A DNA stretch of 12,898 nucleotides from JBPYCR01 sp051846915 (GCF_051846915.1 NZ_JBPYCR010000054.1:1-12898), one strand, 5' to 3'; shown: positions 1 through 6,798, numbered from the stretch's first letter. Numbers and translations: made by a program. The notes: generated by a model not told the origin, from the sequence alone.

Positions 1-32
1 AGTTCATCCGTGGTAAGATGGGTGTAGGTCAT
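1..32 (-). CDS. IS30-family transposase, N-terminal fragment (runs off window)
   Basis: On the minus strand an ATG at 32-30 opens a frame reading MTYTHLTTDE, which then leaves the window. This resembles the usual N-terminus of IS30-family DDE transposases, which start with a short leader before an HTH domain. An AGGAGTG ribosome binding site at 46-40 lies 7 bases upstream of the ATG and supports the start. Only ten codons are visible, so the family call rests on recognising this N-terminal pattern. Whether the gene is intact cannot be judged. It is transcribed away from the rest of the window. Confidence 0.55.
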   Translation of the reverse strand, partial: MTYTHLTTDE

Positions 33-128
33 TTGTGATCACTCCTATGTTTTCTGTGGTTGGAAACACATATCGAGTGTACCACGAATGACTTTTTTAG
101 TTGTCTAGCTTAATTTTACAATCGACGT
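33..128 (-). mobile_element. Probable terminal region of the IS30-like element
   Basis: This is the noncoding stretch upstream of the IS30-like transposase start. Read on the minus strand its outer part is an AT-rich segment with TTGTAAAATTAAGC followed by TAGACAAC (about 124-100), which looks like the terminal repeats of IS30-type elements. The opposite end is outside the window, so neither the inverted repeat nor the exact boundary (about 120-128) can be verified. Confidence 0.4.
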
Positions 129-148
129 AAATAATCGTCTAGTAATGT

Positions 149-170
149 ATTCCAGAAGTTTTTCTGGAAT
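149..170. repeat. Perfect 9-bp inverted repeat (hairpin)
   Basis: ATTCCAGAA at 149-157 and TTCTGGAAT at 162-170 are perfect complements around a 4-base loop (GTTT). No T-run follows on either strand, so this is not a textbook intrinsic terminator. It lies about 25 bases outside the presumed IS30-like end and could be a weak bidirectional terminator or an operator. Its role is unknown. Confidence 0.5.
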
Positions 171-258
171 GTTTGAAACGCGTTCAAGCACTAAAACTTA
201 AATGAATAAATAACTTCATTTGCATTTTTAAAAACGACAGTAAGACCAAGGGGGGCGT

Positions 259-414
259 ATGCCCAAATTTAGAGAAACTCTTTATATTCGTTGTTTTTTC
301 CATTTGGACTATTTTGAAGTCGAAACAACCAAAACTTCATTTTATTTTAGATCCAAATTGGCTTGGGTAGGAATTATCTCAATAATTCAGGTAATAGTCT
401 ATTTGATCATGTAG
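259..414 (+). CDS. Possible small hypothetical protein with hydrophobic C-terminus (51 aa)
   Basis: An ATG at 259 opens 51 codons ending at TAG 412-414. A purine-rich AAGGGGGG (249-256) sits just upstream with near-normal spacing. The N-terminal half is mixed polar and aromatic. The last ~18 residues (from LAWVGII to VYLIM) are strongly hydrophobic and could form one membrane segment, so a small single-pass membrane peptide is conceivable. I recognise no family. It lies alone between two insertion sequences, has no clear promoter, and could be a chance ORF or the remnant of an interrupted gene. The rest of 129-546 holds only the hairpin at 149-170 and the IS110 terminator. Confidence 0.3.
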   Translation: MPKFRETLYIRCFFHLDYFEVETTKTSFYFRSKLAWVGIISIIQVIVYLIM

Positions 415-499
415 AAGACCAGCTATAAAAAGTCAAGAAACAAATTAGAATAATTTAAGCTGTTCTTTGAAAGTGGTGATATTTAAAATTAGGCATGCG

Positions 500-542
500 A
501 AAAAAGCCTTTCAATTATTTAATTAAAAATAATTAAGAAAGG
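500..542 (-). terminator. Intrinsic terminator of the IS110 recombinase gene
   Basis: Read on the minus strand just after the stop codon, CCTTTC (542-537) and AATTATTT (534-527) pair with AAATAATT (520-513) and GAAAGG (512-507). The loop is TTAATT, with a two-base bulge on the 5' side. C and six T residues (505-500) follow directly. A long stem plus T-run is a classical Rho-independent terminator, though the stem is AT-rich. Confidence 0.8.
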
Positions 543-546
543 TTCT

Positions 547-1743
547 TTATTCCGGAATTATCCTTGGCTCATAAGGCTTGTTATCCCTAAGAATTGCAAA
601 AATAATGTGCGTTAACTTGCGTGCAACAGCACCAACTGCTGTACCGTGGGCTTTACCACGTTTACGTAATTTTTGATAGTGCAATGAAAGCGCGGGATTA
701 TGATAACTAGCGACAAAAGCAGCTTGCCACAATGCACGCCTTAAGTAAGGTGAACCACGTTTGGATAGTCGCGTTCTATTACTGTAAAAATCACCAGATT
801 GATGAACGGAAGCATCCAAACCAGCGAAGGCAACAAGTTGTTCAGGACGCTCAAATCGACTAATGGATCCGATTTCACCTAATATGACACACGCCGTTAC
901 ATCGCTAATACCAGTAATTGTTGTAAGAAAATGCTTCTGGCGATTAGATATTTCAATCATGGCTTTTTCAAGTGTTTTCAAGTGATCTTCAATAAGCTTA
1001 ATTTGCTCCAGTAGAAGTTTGATTTGTAGCTTGAACGCATCTAAACCAACGGTGATGCCAAATGAATCTAAGGCACTGTCTTGAAGTTGATTGGCTTTTG
1101 TCAGAGCCCTTGCTTCTCCGTAACGTCCTTTACTTACTCGGTTTAATAAATCAGCCAGCTTATTGGTATCGATGTTAAGTAAATCTTCGGGAAGAGGAGA
1201 ATGCAACAACACTTCTGTCGAAGACATACCAAAGACATCAGAAAAGATTTGTTCATATTCTGGGAAAACTTGGTCTAATAATGAGATTACTTTTCGTTTT
1301 AAATCGGAACATTGGTCTACAAAAGAAAAACGCAGACGTTCAAGATGCCTTAATTGGAGTAAATCTTCTTCGAGAAAAGGTGTTTCGTCGGGTGAATCAA
1401 TTCGAATAACTTGTCCAATTAGATAGGCATCACTTACATCTGTTTTGGTTTTACGAATATAAAAATGTCGTAAGGCATCCGATTGTAAAGGATTAAAGAC
1501 CGTTGTTTTAAACCCAAGTTTGTGAAGGTATGAAAAAACAGATAGCCAGTAATGTCCAGTGGCTTCAAGCCCTACCACTGAGTTATCCGGTGATAGTTTG
1601 TATTGGTTGATAAATTGTAGTAATTTCTCGCTCCCTGCTTTGGAGTTGGCGAAGCGAATGGTTTTCCCTATATGATTTCCTTTATCATTAATCAAACCAG
1701 CTTCATGATGACGTTTACCAATATCAATACCAATATAATACAT
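547..1743 (-). CDS. IS110-family transposase (DEDD RuvC-like recombinase)
   Basis: This 398-residue protein catalyses bridge-RNA-guided recombination of its element. The N-terminal RuvC-like DEDD domain (about 1-150) shows D7 in YIGIDIGK, E60 in VVGLEATGHYW, and D102/D105 in KTDVSDAYLIG. A helical linker follows (about 150-265). The C-terminal Tnp domain (about 270-350) has the ITGISD helix-hairpin-helix-like start, AFAGLDA, and the QSGD serine (S316) expected to be the catalytic nucleophile, then RGSPYLRRALWQAA. I chose ATG 1743-1741 because AGGTGG at 1759-1754 is well spaced for it; a GTG at 1755 would overlap that site. Length is normal for the family and no frameshift is visible. It is divergent from the downstream regulator gene and ends in a strong terminator. 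Confidence 0.95.
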   Translation of the reverse strand: MYYIGIDIGKRHHEAGLINDKGNHIGKTIRFANSKAGSEKLLQFINQYKLSPDNSVVGLEATGHYWLSVFSYLHKLGFKTTVFNPLQSDALRHFYIRKTKTDVSDAYLIGQVIRIDSPDETPFLEEDLLQLRHLERLRFSFVDQCSDLKRKVISLLDQVFPEYEQIFSDVFGMSSTEVLLHSPLPEDLLNIDTNKLADLLNRVSKGRYGEARALTKANQLQDSALDSFGITVGLDAFKLQIKLLLEQIKLIEDHLKTLEKAMIEISNRQKHFLTTITGISDVTACVILGEIGSISRFERPEQLVAFAGLDASVHQSGDFYSNRTRLSKRGSPYLRRALWQAAFVASYHNPALSLHYQKLRKRGKAHGTAVGAVARKLTHIIFAILRDNKPYEPRIIPE

Positions 1744-1769
1744 CAAGCACACCACCTAATTCATTATTT

Positions 1770-1934
1770 ATCAGATGGGAGGAAACCTCTTATCTCAATA
1801 GATATCCAACCTCGTTCGATATACGACAACAAGTGTGTCATCCAGCTCATTCGAATAGTTCTATAAAGAAAGAGGTGTCAGTCTTTACAGCGAAGACTAA
1901 GCTTCAAGGAGGAAAACGACAACCTCTATCTGAT
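1770..1934 (-). ncRNA. Candidate IS110 bridge RNA
   Basis: The noncoding end upstream of the recombinase folds well when read on the minus strand. ATCAGAT (1934-1928) pairs with ATCTGAT (1776-1770) and closes about 165 nt. Inside, AGAGGTTGTC (1927-1918) pairs with GACACCTCT (1879-1871) with one bulge, enclosing the hairpin AGTCTT/AAGACT (1898-1893 with 1885-1880). A second arm has TTCGA (1855-1851) with TCGAA (1819-1815), an asymmetric internal loop, then ATGACA (1841-1836) with TGTCGT (1828-1823). A small hairpin TATCT/AGATA (1804-1800 with 1795-1791) lies 3'. Stem, internal loop and capped stem are the form of the guide loops in described bridge RNAs, and length and position also agree. No covariation or expression evidence is available here, and the exact ends are not determined. 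Confidence 0.45.
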
Positions 1935-1944
1935 TAAATACATT

Positions 1945-1960
1945 GTACCTTGAAAGGTAC
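1945..1960. repeat. Inverted repeat at the predicted IS110 left junction
   Basis: GTACCT (1945-1950) and AGGTAC (1955-1960) form a perfect 6-bp stem around TGAA. It spans the predicted junction between the IS110 end and chromosomal sequence upstream of the CdaR-like gene. It may belong to the element end rather than act in regulation. Confidence 0.4.
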
Positions 1961-1972
1961 AGCGATTTAAGA

Positions 1973-1992
1973 AACTAGTTAAAAAACTAGTT
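1973..1992. promoter_or_regulatory. Paired AACTAGTT palindromes, candidate operator
   Basis: The 8-bp palindrome AACTAGTT occurs at 1973-1980 and again at 1985-1992 with AAAA between, so the centres are 12 bp apart. The pair ends about 14 bases before the AGGAGG of the CdaR-like gene. A related ACTAGTAG follows at about 2030, just inside the coding start. Tandem palindromes in such a 5' region would suit binding of a dimeric regulator, possibly the CdaR-like protein itself. No promoter can be placed with confidence here; the IS insertion may have displaced the original one. Confidence 0.35.
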
Positions 1993-2020
1993 ATTAATAA
2001 AATACGAGGAGGTATATATA

Positions 2021-3133
2021 GTGCAAATTACTAGTAGTTTAGGTAACGAAATAATCAATCGAGTTGTAAAGTATACCGAAATTGATATTAATATAATGGA
2101 CTTAGTAGGGAGGATAGTTTCTAGTACAAATGGAAGTAGAGTTGGAGAAAAGCATGAAGGTGCTGTCGAAGTATTAAAAACATCGAATGAACTAATCATT
2201 GATGATACGGAATTACTAAAGTACCCGGGTACAAGACAAGGTGTAAACCTGCCGATTAAACATAATAATAAAACTTTGGGTGTAGTCGGTGTAAGTGGAG
2301 ATCCAAAAGATATCTATAAGTTTACAGGTTTAATACTAACTGCTGTTGAGGTGGTGATTGAACAACTCTATATAGAAAGAAAGGAATACTTTAGGGAAAG
2401 ACAGTGGATCCATTGGGTACAACAATTATTACACCCTAGTGGATTTGATTCAGAAAGATTAATAGAAGAAGCAGAGTATTTATTGAAGATTGATGTACAG
2501 TTAAACTGGCGAACAATTATCCTTCGTGGCCAGGTGAAATCAGGTGTTGTGGAGACAGTTAGAAGTGAAGTAAAAGACAATCAATTGAATAGTTTATTTA
2601 TCCTTCCCTTTTCTGAAGACGAAATTGTCATTTCAATCCCTTCTTCAATTGAACAAATATCAAATTTCATAAAAACAGTATTAGAAGTAACTGGTAAAGA
2701 ATTTAAAATTGGCATCGGTGAAAAGGGGTTTGGGTTGCTAGGTATTAGAAACTCTTATTTTCAAGCTAGGCAGGCTTTGGATTTTGGACGGGGGGAATTA
2801 GAGATTTCAAAAAGTTCTGAATGGAAGTGGGAAAGGATTATTGTAGCTATTGAAAACACAGAATATCAAAGCGTTTGCTTAGAGTATGAGAATGAATTTG
2901 CAAAGCTCGGTAGTATATATACTGAGACCATAGATGCTTATTTCAAAATGAACCTTTCAATAAAGAAAACTGCCGAATATCTATATATTCATCGTAACAC
3001 TCTTCTCTATCGCTTAGAACAAATCAAAAAGTATATCGGTCTTGATCCAAGGTGTTTTCATGAAGCGTGCATTTTAAGAATAATTAGGACTCGAATAATT
3101 TGTGCAAACATACAAAATGTTAAAAGGAATTAA
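2021..3133 (+). CDS. CdaR-type sugar diacid recognition transcriptional regulator
   Basis: This 370-residue regulator is of the CdaR/PucR-like class. The N-terminal part (about 2-130) matches the diacid-recognition domain that senses carboxylated sugars (ITSSLGNEII, then GVNLPIKHNNKTLGVVGVSGDP near 74-95). A middle GGDEF-like region follows (about 160-260). The C-terminal PucR-type HTH is at about 303-360 (NLSIKKTAEYLYIHRNTLLYRL, 311-332). The start is GTG 2021, with AGGAGG at 2007-2012 and 8 bases of spacing. In E. coli CdaR activates glucarate, galactarate and glycerate genes including glycerate kinase; here the next gene, 82 bases on, is a glycerate kinase, so the same logic is likely. The IS110 element ends only about 60 bases upstream and may have altered its promoter. 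Confidence 0.9.
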   Translation: MQITSSLGNEIINRVVKYTEIDINIMDLVGRIVSSTNGSRVGEKHEGAVEVLKTSNELIIDDTELLKYPGTRQGVNLPIKHNNKTLGVVGVSGDPKDIYKFTGLILTAVEVVIEQLYIERKEYFRERQWIHWVQQLLHPSGFDSERLIEEAEYLLKIDVQLNWRTIILRGQVKSGVVETVRSEVKDNQLNSLFILPFSEDEIVISIPSSIEQISNFIKTVLEVTGKEFKIGIGEKGFGLLGIRNSYFQARQALDFGRGELEISKSSEWKWERIIVAIENTEYQSVCLEYENEFAKLGSIYTETIDAYFKMNLSIKKTAEYLYIHRNTLLYRLEQIKKYIGLDPRCFHEACILRIIRTRIICANIQNVKRN

Positions 3134-3158
3134 TTGATGTTTTCGGATAATACGATAA

Positions 3159-3173
3159 TTGTAAACGCTTTAT
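3159..3173. promoter_or_regulatory. Catabolite response element (cre) for CcpA
   Basis: TTGTAAACGCTTTAT matches the CcpA consensus WTGNAANCGNWNNCW at every fixed position except the last C, which is A. It lies 43 bases before the glycerate kinase start, where bound CcpA would repress or block transcription coming from the CdaR-like gene. TTGTAA inside it could also serve as a weak -35 box with an AT-rich -10 near 3183-3188. Confidence 0.65.
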
Positions 3174-3215
3174 CTGTGTGGTTAAATTATATTTAAATAG
3201 ATAAAGGAGTAATAT

Positions 3216-4352
3216 ATGAATATTATTTTAGCGCCAGATTCATATAAAGGTAGTTTAACTGCAATTGAAGTAGCTGAAACAATGAAAAGAGCTATAGTCA
3301 ATGTAAATCATACCTATAAAGTTTTCATAAAGCCAATGGCAGATGGTGGAGAAGGTACAATAGAAGCAATGTTGGCCTCAAGAAAAGGGAAAAAAATATC
3401 TGTGTCTTGCACCGGTCCATTAGGTGATGCTATACAGACATCGTATGCAATCTTTAATTCTGACCTCGCTGTTATTGAATTAGCCTCTATTGCAGGTCTA
3501 ATTCAGGTCCCTAAAACAAAAAGGAACCCCGACCTTACTACTACATTTGGACTTGGAGAGGTTATACTGGATGGTATTAATAAAGGGTGTACTTCATTTA
3601 TTATTGGTTTGGGTGGGAGTGCAACGAATGATGGTGGGTTAGGAATGCTCATTGCGTTAGGAATGGAAGCTTGGGACGAAAATGGAAATAAACTTTATGG
3701 ATTCGGTTCAGATTTACATAAAATAAATAAAGTTAGTTTAGCATCTTTAGACCCTAGGGTTTATAAGATAAAAATAAAGGTAGCTTGTGATGTAAATAAC
3801 CCTTTATGTGGAGATAAAGGGGCTAGTAAGATATATGGCCCGCAAAAAGGTGCAGATGGAACACAAGTAAAGAAATATGACAAAGCACTCGATTACTATG
3901 GGAGTTTAATTGAGTCAGAGATTAATAAATCAATAAAAAATGTTCCTGGCGTTGGTGCTGCTGGCGGCTTAGGATTTGCTCTACATGCCATTGGTGCCAA
4001 TCTTGTTTCGGGGTCAAAATTATTGTCAGATACTATAAGATTAGAAACAGACATAAAAAAAGCAGATCTCATAATAACGGGAGAGGGAAAAACCGATGCT
4101 CAAACATTATATGGGAAGGTACCAAGTCATGTTGCTACTTTAGCAAAAAGGCATGGTGTACCAGTAGTTCTTCTTTCAGGCAGTCTTACTGAAGGAGAAA
4201 TAGAAAAAGTAAAGGAAAAATTTTCAGGATGTTTTTCAATTATTAGTAGCCCATTGACTATAGAAGAAAGTATTGATCAAGTTAAAAGTTTATTATATGA
4301 GCAAACTAAACAGATTATAAAATTAATATCAGCCAGTAAACAACTTAATTAA
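3216..4352 (+). CDS. Glycerate 2-kinase (GarK/GlxK family)
   Basis: This 378-residue cytosolic kinase phosphorylates D-glycerate with ATP; GarK-type members make 2-phosphoglycerate, which enters lower glycolysis. Visible family motifs are APDSYKGSL (6-14), KPMADGGEGT (39-48), the glycine-rich GLGGSATNDGG (131-141), VACDVNNPLCG near 190-200, and the C-terminal GEGKTDAQTLYGKVP. Length is normal. Start ATG 3216 is preceded by AAAGGAG at 3203-3209. It follows the CdaR-like regulator on the same strand, and a cre site lies between them. No clear terminator follows, so read-through into the next region is possible. The gene may be garK or glxK by common naming; I leave the symbol open. Confidence 0.95.
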   Translation: MNIILAPDSYKGSLTAIEVAETMKRAIVNVNHTYKVFIKPMADGGEGTIEAMLASRKGKKISVSCTGPLGDAIQTSYAIFNSDLAVIELASIAGLIQVPKTKRNPDLTTTFGLGEVILDGINKGCTSFIIGLGGSATNDGGLGMLIALGMEAWDENGNKLYGFGSDLHKINKVSLASLDPRVYKIKIKVACDVNNPLCGDKGASKIYGPQKGADGTQVKKYDKALDYYGSLIESEINKSIKNVPGVGAAGGLGFALHAIGANLVSGSKLLSDTIRLETDIKKADLIITGEGKTDAQTLYGKVPSHVATLAKRHGVPVVLLSGSLTEGEIEKVKEKFSGCFSIISSPLTIEESIDQVKSLLYEQTKQIIKLISASKQLN

Positions 4353-4476
4353 ACGTAAATTTAATTTCATATTTGAATATTTAAAAAGGCAGTAAATAAA
4401 CTTTAACAACAAGGTTCCTAGCCGAAAAATTTATTATATGTATTGCATAAGATAAATATTCAGAATTATTAAAGTG

Positions 4477-4505
4477 TTGACAATGGACAATTTCAGTTTT
4501 ATAAT
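4477..4505 (+). promoter_or_regulatory. Perfect sigma-A promoter (TTGACA-17-TATAAT)
   Basis: TTGACA at 4477-4482 and TATAAT at 4500-4505 are separated by exactly 17 bases, both boxes being full consensus. Transcription should start near 4512. This is the strongest promoter in the window and most likely drives the GntR regulator and the catabolic genes behind it. A consensus promoter would be strong when not repressed, so an overlapping operator for the encoded GntR protein is plausible, though I see no convincing palindrome on it. Confidence 0.75.
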
Positions 4506-4548
4506 TTTTAATTAATTATAATAATTCAAAAAATAAGGGGAGGTTGAA

Positions 4549-4563
4549 ATGGAAATTGCTTAA
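4549..4563 (+). CDS. Four-codon ORF (MEIA) in the GntR gene leader
   Basis: AGGGGAGG at 4536-4543 is a very strong ribosome binding site, 5 bases before ATG GAA ATT GCT TAA. It sits in the ~190-base leader between the consensus promoter and the GntR gene. It could be a regulatory mini-ORF or the stub of a gene whose body was deleted. I recognised no protein in the 136 bases after the stop in any forward frame. The remainder of 4353-4699 is very AT-rich and shows no gene or strong hairpin. Confidence 0.3.
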   Translation: MEIA

Positions 4564-4699
4564 ATAAGAAGTTATGCACAAGTGTAGTCTAAGTAATTGT
4601 TTTCTCAAAATGAACTTAATGAATACTATAACCCTAATATATTTAAATTAAATTGGATAGAAACTTTTTGGTTGTTATATAAATGAAAAGAGGAAAAAA

Positions 4700-5353
4700 A
4701 TGAGAGGATTAGATATTAGCGTCAAAAAAGGATCATTAAAAGATAGGATTGCTTTTAATATAAAAAACGCCATTTTTGAAGGGAAACTTCAACCAGGGGA
4801 TAAGGTGACAGAGGTAGAGTTAGCGGAAGAAATCGGTGTAAGTCGAGGCCCTGTAAGAGAAGCAATGCAATTGCTTGAAATGGAGGGGTTGTTTGCTTCC
4901 GAACCATATAAAGGAACAAGGGTTACAGAAATTACAGAGGATGAAGTGATGAATCTGTTAATCCCTATAAGACTTAACATTGAAAGCTATGCCTTAACAA
5001 AAATAATCCCCCTGAATGAAAAGCAATTATACGTCCTTACAAACATAATTGGACAAATGCAGCAAGCTGTTGAAAAAGGGCATGTTTCAACAATTGTAGA
5101 ACTAGATATAAAATTTCATGAAACTTTAATAATGTTTGTAGATTTGAAAAGCACTAAAAAAATCTGGATAGGAATAGTAAATAGAATACGATTGTATTTT
5201 TTATATAATGGTAAAATTTATAATGATTTATCTTATTTTATACAAGAACATCAAATGTTATTAGATGCTATTATGACTGGAAATCTTCAGACAGCAATAG
5301 ATAGCTTGAAACCTCATATGTTAGATACTGTTGATAGTTTAAGAATTTTATAA
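4700..5353 (+). CDS. GntR family transcriptional regulator, FadR subfamily (FCD domain)
   Basis: This 217-residue DNA-binding repressor or activator has an N-terminal winged HTH at about 12-76, with the family signature GVSRGPVREAMQLLEMEGL (46-64). The all-helical FCD ligand domain covers about 84-210. The residues that bind metal in FCD proteins look present: D136 and H140 (ELDIKFHE), H184 (EHQ) and H206 (KPHM). Such domains usually bind small carboxylates. ATG 4700 has AAAAGAGG at 4686-4693 in front. It is the first gene of the aminotransferase-dehydratase-TRAP cluster and probably responds to the imported substrate or an intermediate. Confidence 0.93.
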   Translation: MRGLDISVKKGSLKDRIAFNIKNAIFEGKLQPGDKVTEVELAEEIGVSRGPVREAMQLLEMEGLFASEPYKGTRVTEITEDEVMNLLIPIRLNIESYALTKIIPLNEKQLYVLTNIIGQMQQAVEKGHVSTIVELDIKFHETLIMFVDLKSTKKIWIGIVNRIRLYFLYNGKIYNDLSYFIQEHQMLLDAIMTGNLQTAIDSLKPHMLDTVDSLRIL

Positions 5354-5429
5354 AAAGGGAGCTAATAATTAAATTTGCTCATAAGAGTTGATATTGAATA
5401 TTTTAATCACTTAAAACAGGAGGTAAACA

Positions 5430-6740
5430 ATGAAAATGTTTGGCAAGTCTAAAAGATTATATGAAACTTCAAAACGCCATTTAGCTTCAGGTGTATCAAG
5501 TAATTTAAGGTCAGAAATGAAACCGGTCCCGATTTTTATAAATAAAGCACAAGGATCTCGAATGGTCGATGAAGATTCTGTTGAATTTATTGACTATATT
5601 ATGGCTTATGGTCCGCAAATGTTGGGCCATTCGCACCCTGCTATAGTGGATGCAATTAAAAGTCAAATTGAAATAGGGCAGACTTATGGAGCTCAACATA
5701 AGGGAGAAATAGAACTTGCAAAGAAAATTACGGAATATGTACCATGCGCAGAAAAAGTTAGTTTTAGTAGTACTGGTACTGAAGCGGTACAGTTAGCTCT
5801 AAGGCTATCAAGAGCATATACTGGTAAGCAAAAAATTATAAGGTTTGACGGTCATTACCATGGTTGGGCAGATACTATTGCCATTTCATTTACTGAGGGT
5901 GAAGAGCTTTCAAATTATAAAAACCCAAAAAGTTCCCCAAGCACTGCTGGGCAAAATGTTAATGCGTTAACAGATGTTATTGTTTTACCCTGGAACGATG
6001 TAGAAATGTTGGAAGCTACCATTAATGAATTTGGAGGTGAAATTGCTGCAATTATTACTGAACCTATAATGTGTAATTCAGGATGCATTTCACCAAAGCA
6101 AGGATATCTGGAAAGAATGAGGGAACTTGCTTCGAATAAAGACATCCTTTTAATTTTTGATGAAGTAATTACAGGTTTTCGTTTAGGTCTTGGAGGGGCT
6201 CAGGAGAAATTAAATGTTACCCCTGATCTTGTAACACTTGGAAAAGCTGTAGCTGGCGGCTTACCATTGAGCGCTGTTGGAGGGAAGAAAGAGATAATGG
6301 ATTTAGTCTCCGATAATACGGTCTATCATATGGGGACACAAAATGGAAATCCCTTGTCTGTGTCTGCTGCATTAGCTTCAATAAAATTCTTGTCTAGAAA
6401 AAATGGGCATGTATATAAGAATATAGAAACCCTAACTAATAAGCTAACAAATAATTTGGAAAAATTAGCTGAGGAATATAAAATTCCACTATTAATAAAT
6501 AAACAAGGAACAATATTCCATACAATGTTTACTTCATATAAGGAGGTGGATACATTTTATAAATTCCAGCAACGTGATATTCCTCGATTCAATAAGTTTA
6601 CCGAATTATTAATGGCGGAAGGAGTAGCTGTAAGGCCTAGTGGGCTATGGTATTTATCTGTAGCTCATACACAAAAAGATATTGGCGAGACTCTAGATAA
6701 AATTGAAAAATGTTTCAATAAGATGAAAAAAGAACAATAA
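5430..6740 (+). CDS. Class III PLP aminotransferase, glutamate-1-semialdehyde aminomutase-like
   Basis: This 436-residue fold-type I PLP enzyme resembles HemL. It shows STGTEAVQLALRLSRA (114-129) for phosphate binding, RFDGHYHGW (138-146) for ring stacking, the IFDEVITGFR (242-251) aspartate D244 against the pyridine nitrogen, and K272 in TLGKAVAGGLPLSAVGG, which forms the Schiff base. AGGAGG at 5418-5423 fixes ATG 5430. It sits in a transporter and dehydratase cluster rather than with heme genes, so I infer a catabolic transaminase acting on an amino acid, beta-amino acid or amino sugar acid. HemL relatives include beta-amino acid and D-amino acid aminotransferases, so substrate and stereochemistry cannot be read from the sequence. 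A true heme-pathway HemL is unlikely. Confidence 0.88.
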   Translation: MKMFGKSKRLYETSKRHLASGVSSNLRSEMKPVPIFINKAQGSRMVDEDSVEFIDYIMAYGPQMLGHSHPAIVDAIKSQIEIGQTYGAQHKGEIELAKKITEYVPCAEKVSFSSTGTEAVQLALRLSRAYTGKQKIIRFDGHYHGWADTIAISFTEGEELSNYKNPKSSPSTAGQNVNALTDVIVLPWNDVEMLEATINEFGGEIAAIITEPIMCNSGCISPKQGYLERMRELASNKDILLIFDEVITGFRLGLGGAQEKLNVTPDLVTLGKAVAGGLPLSAVGGKKEIMDLVSDNTVYHMGTQNGNPLSVSAALASIKFLSRKNGHVYKNIETLTNKLTNNLEKLAEEYKIPLLINKQGTIFHTMFTSYKEVDTFYKFQQRDIPRFNKFTELLMAEGVAVRPSGLWYLSVAHTQKDIGETLDKIEKCFNKMKKEQ

Positions 6741-6798
6741 CAAAATTACATTATGTCTAATAATTCATCAACAATGCCGGTTTTGAAAGAGGTTAAAT

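Larger units (their letters stand above)
474..1956 (-). mobile_element. IS110-family insertion sequence, complete (predicted ends)
   Basis: This is a roughly 1.48-kb element with one recombinase gene, a ~210-base upstream noncoding end and a ~75-base downstream end. That is the layout of the IS110 group, where the long end upstream of the gene carries the bridge RNA. The ends are my inference. The 7-mer TTGAAAG occurs at 467-473 and again at 1950-1956, and removing 474-1956 leaves flanks that form a palindrome (GCTGT at 459-463, ACAGC at 1959-1963). IS110 elements lack clear terminal inverted repeats and usually make no real target duplication, so the ends could be off by several bases. The recombinase frame is intact, so the element may be active. 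Confidence 0.5.

Noticed and set aside
1163..1426. 87-codon open frame on the plus strand
   Set aside because: It is antisense to the intact IS110 recombinase and has no independent support.
5430..6740. Heme biosynthesis glutamate-1-semialdehyde aminomutase (hemL)
   Set aside because: The fold and PLP residues fit, but no heme genes are nearby and the gene sits between a GntR regulator, a dehydratase and a transporter.
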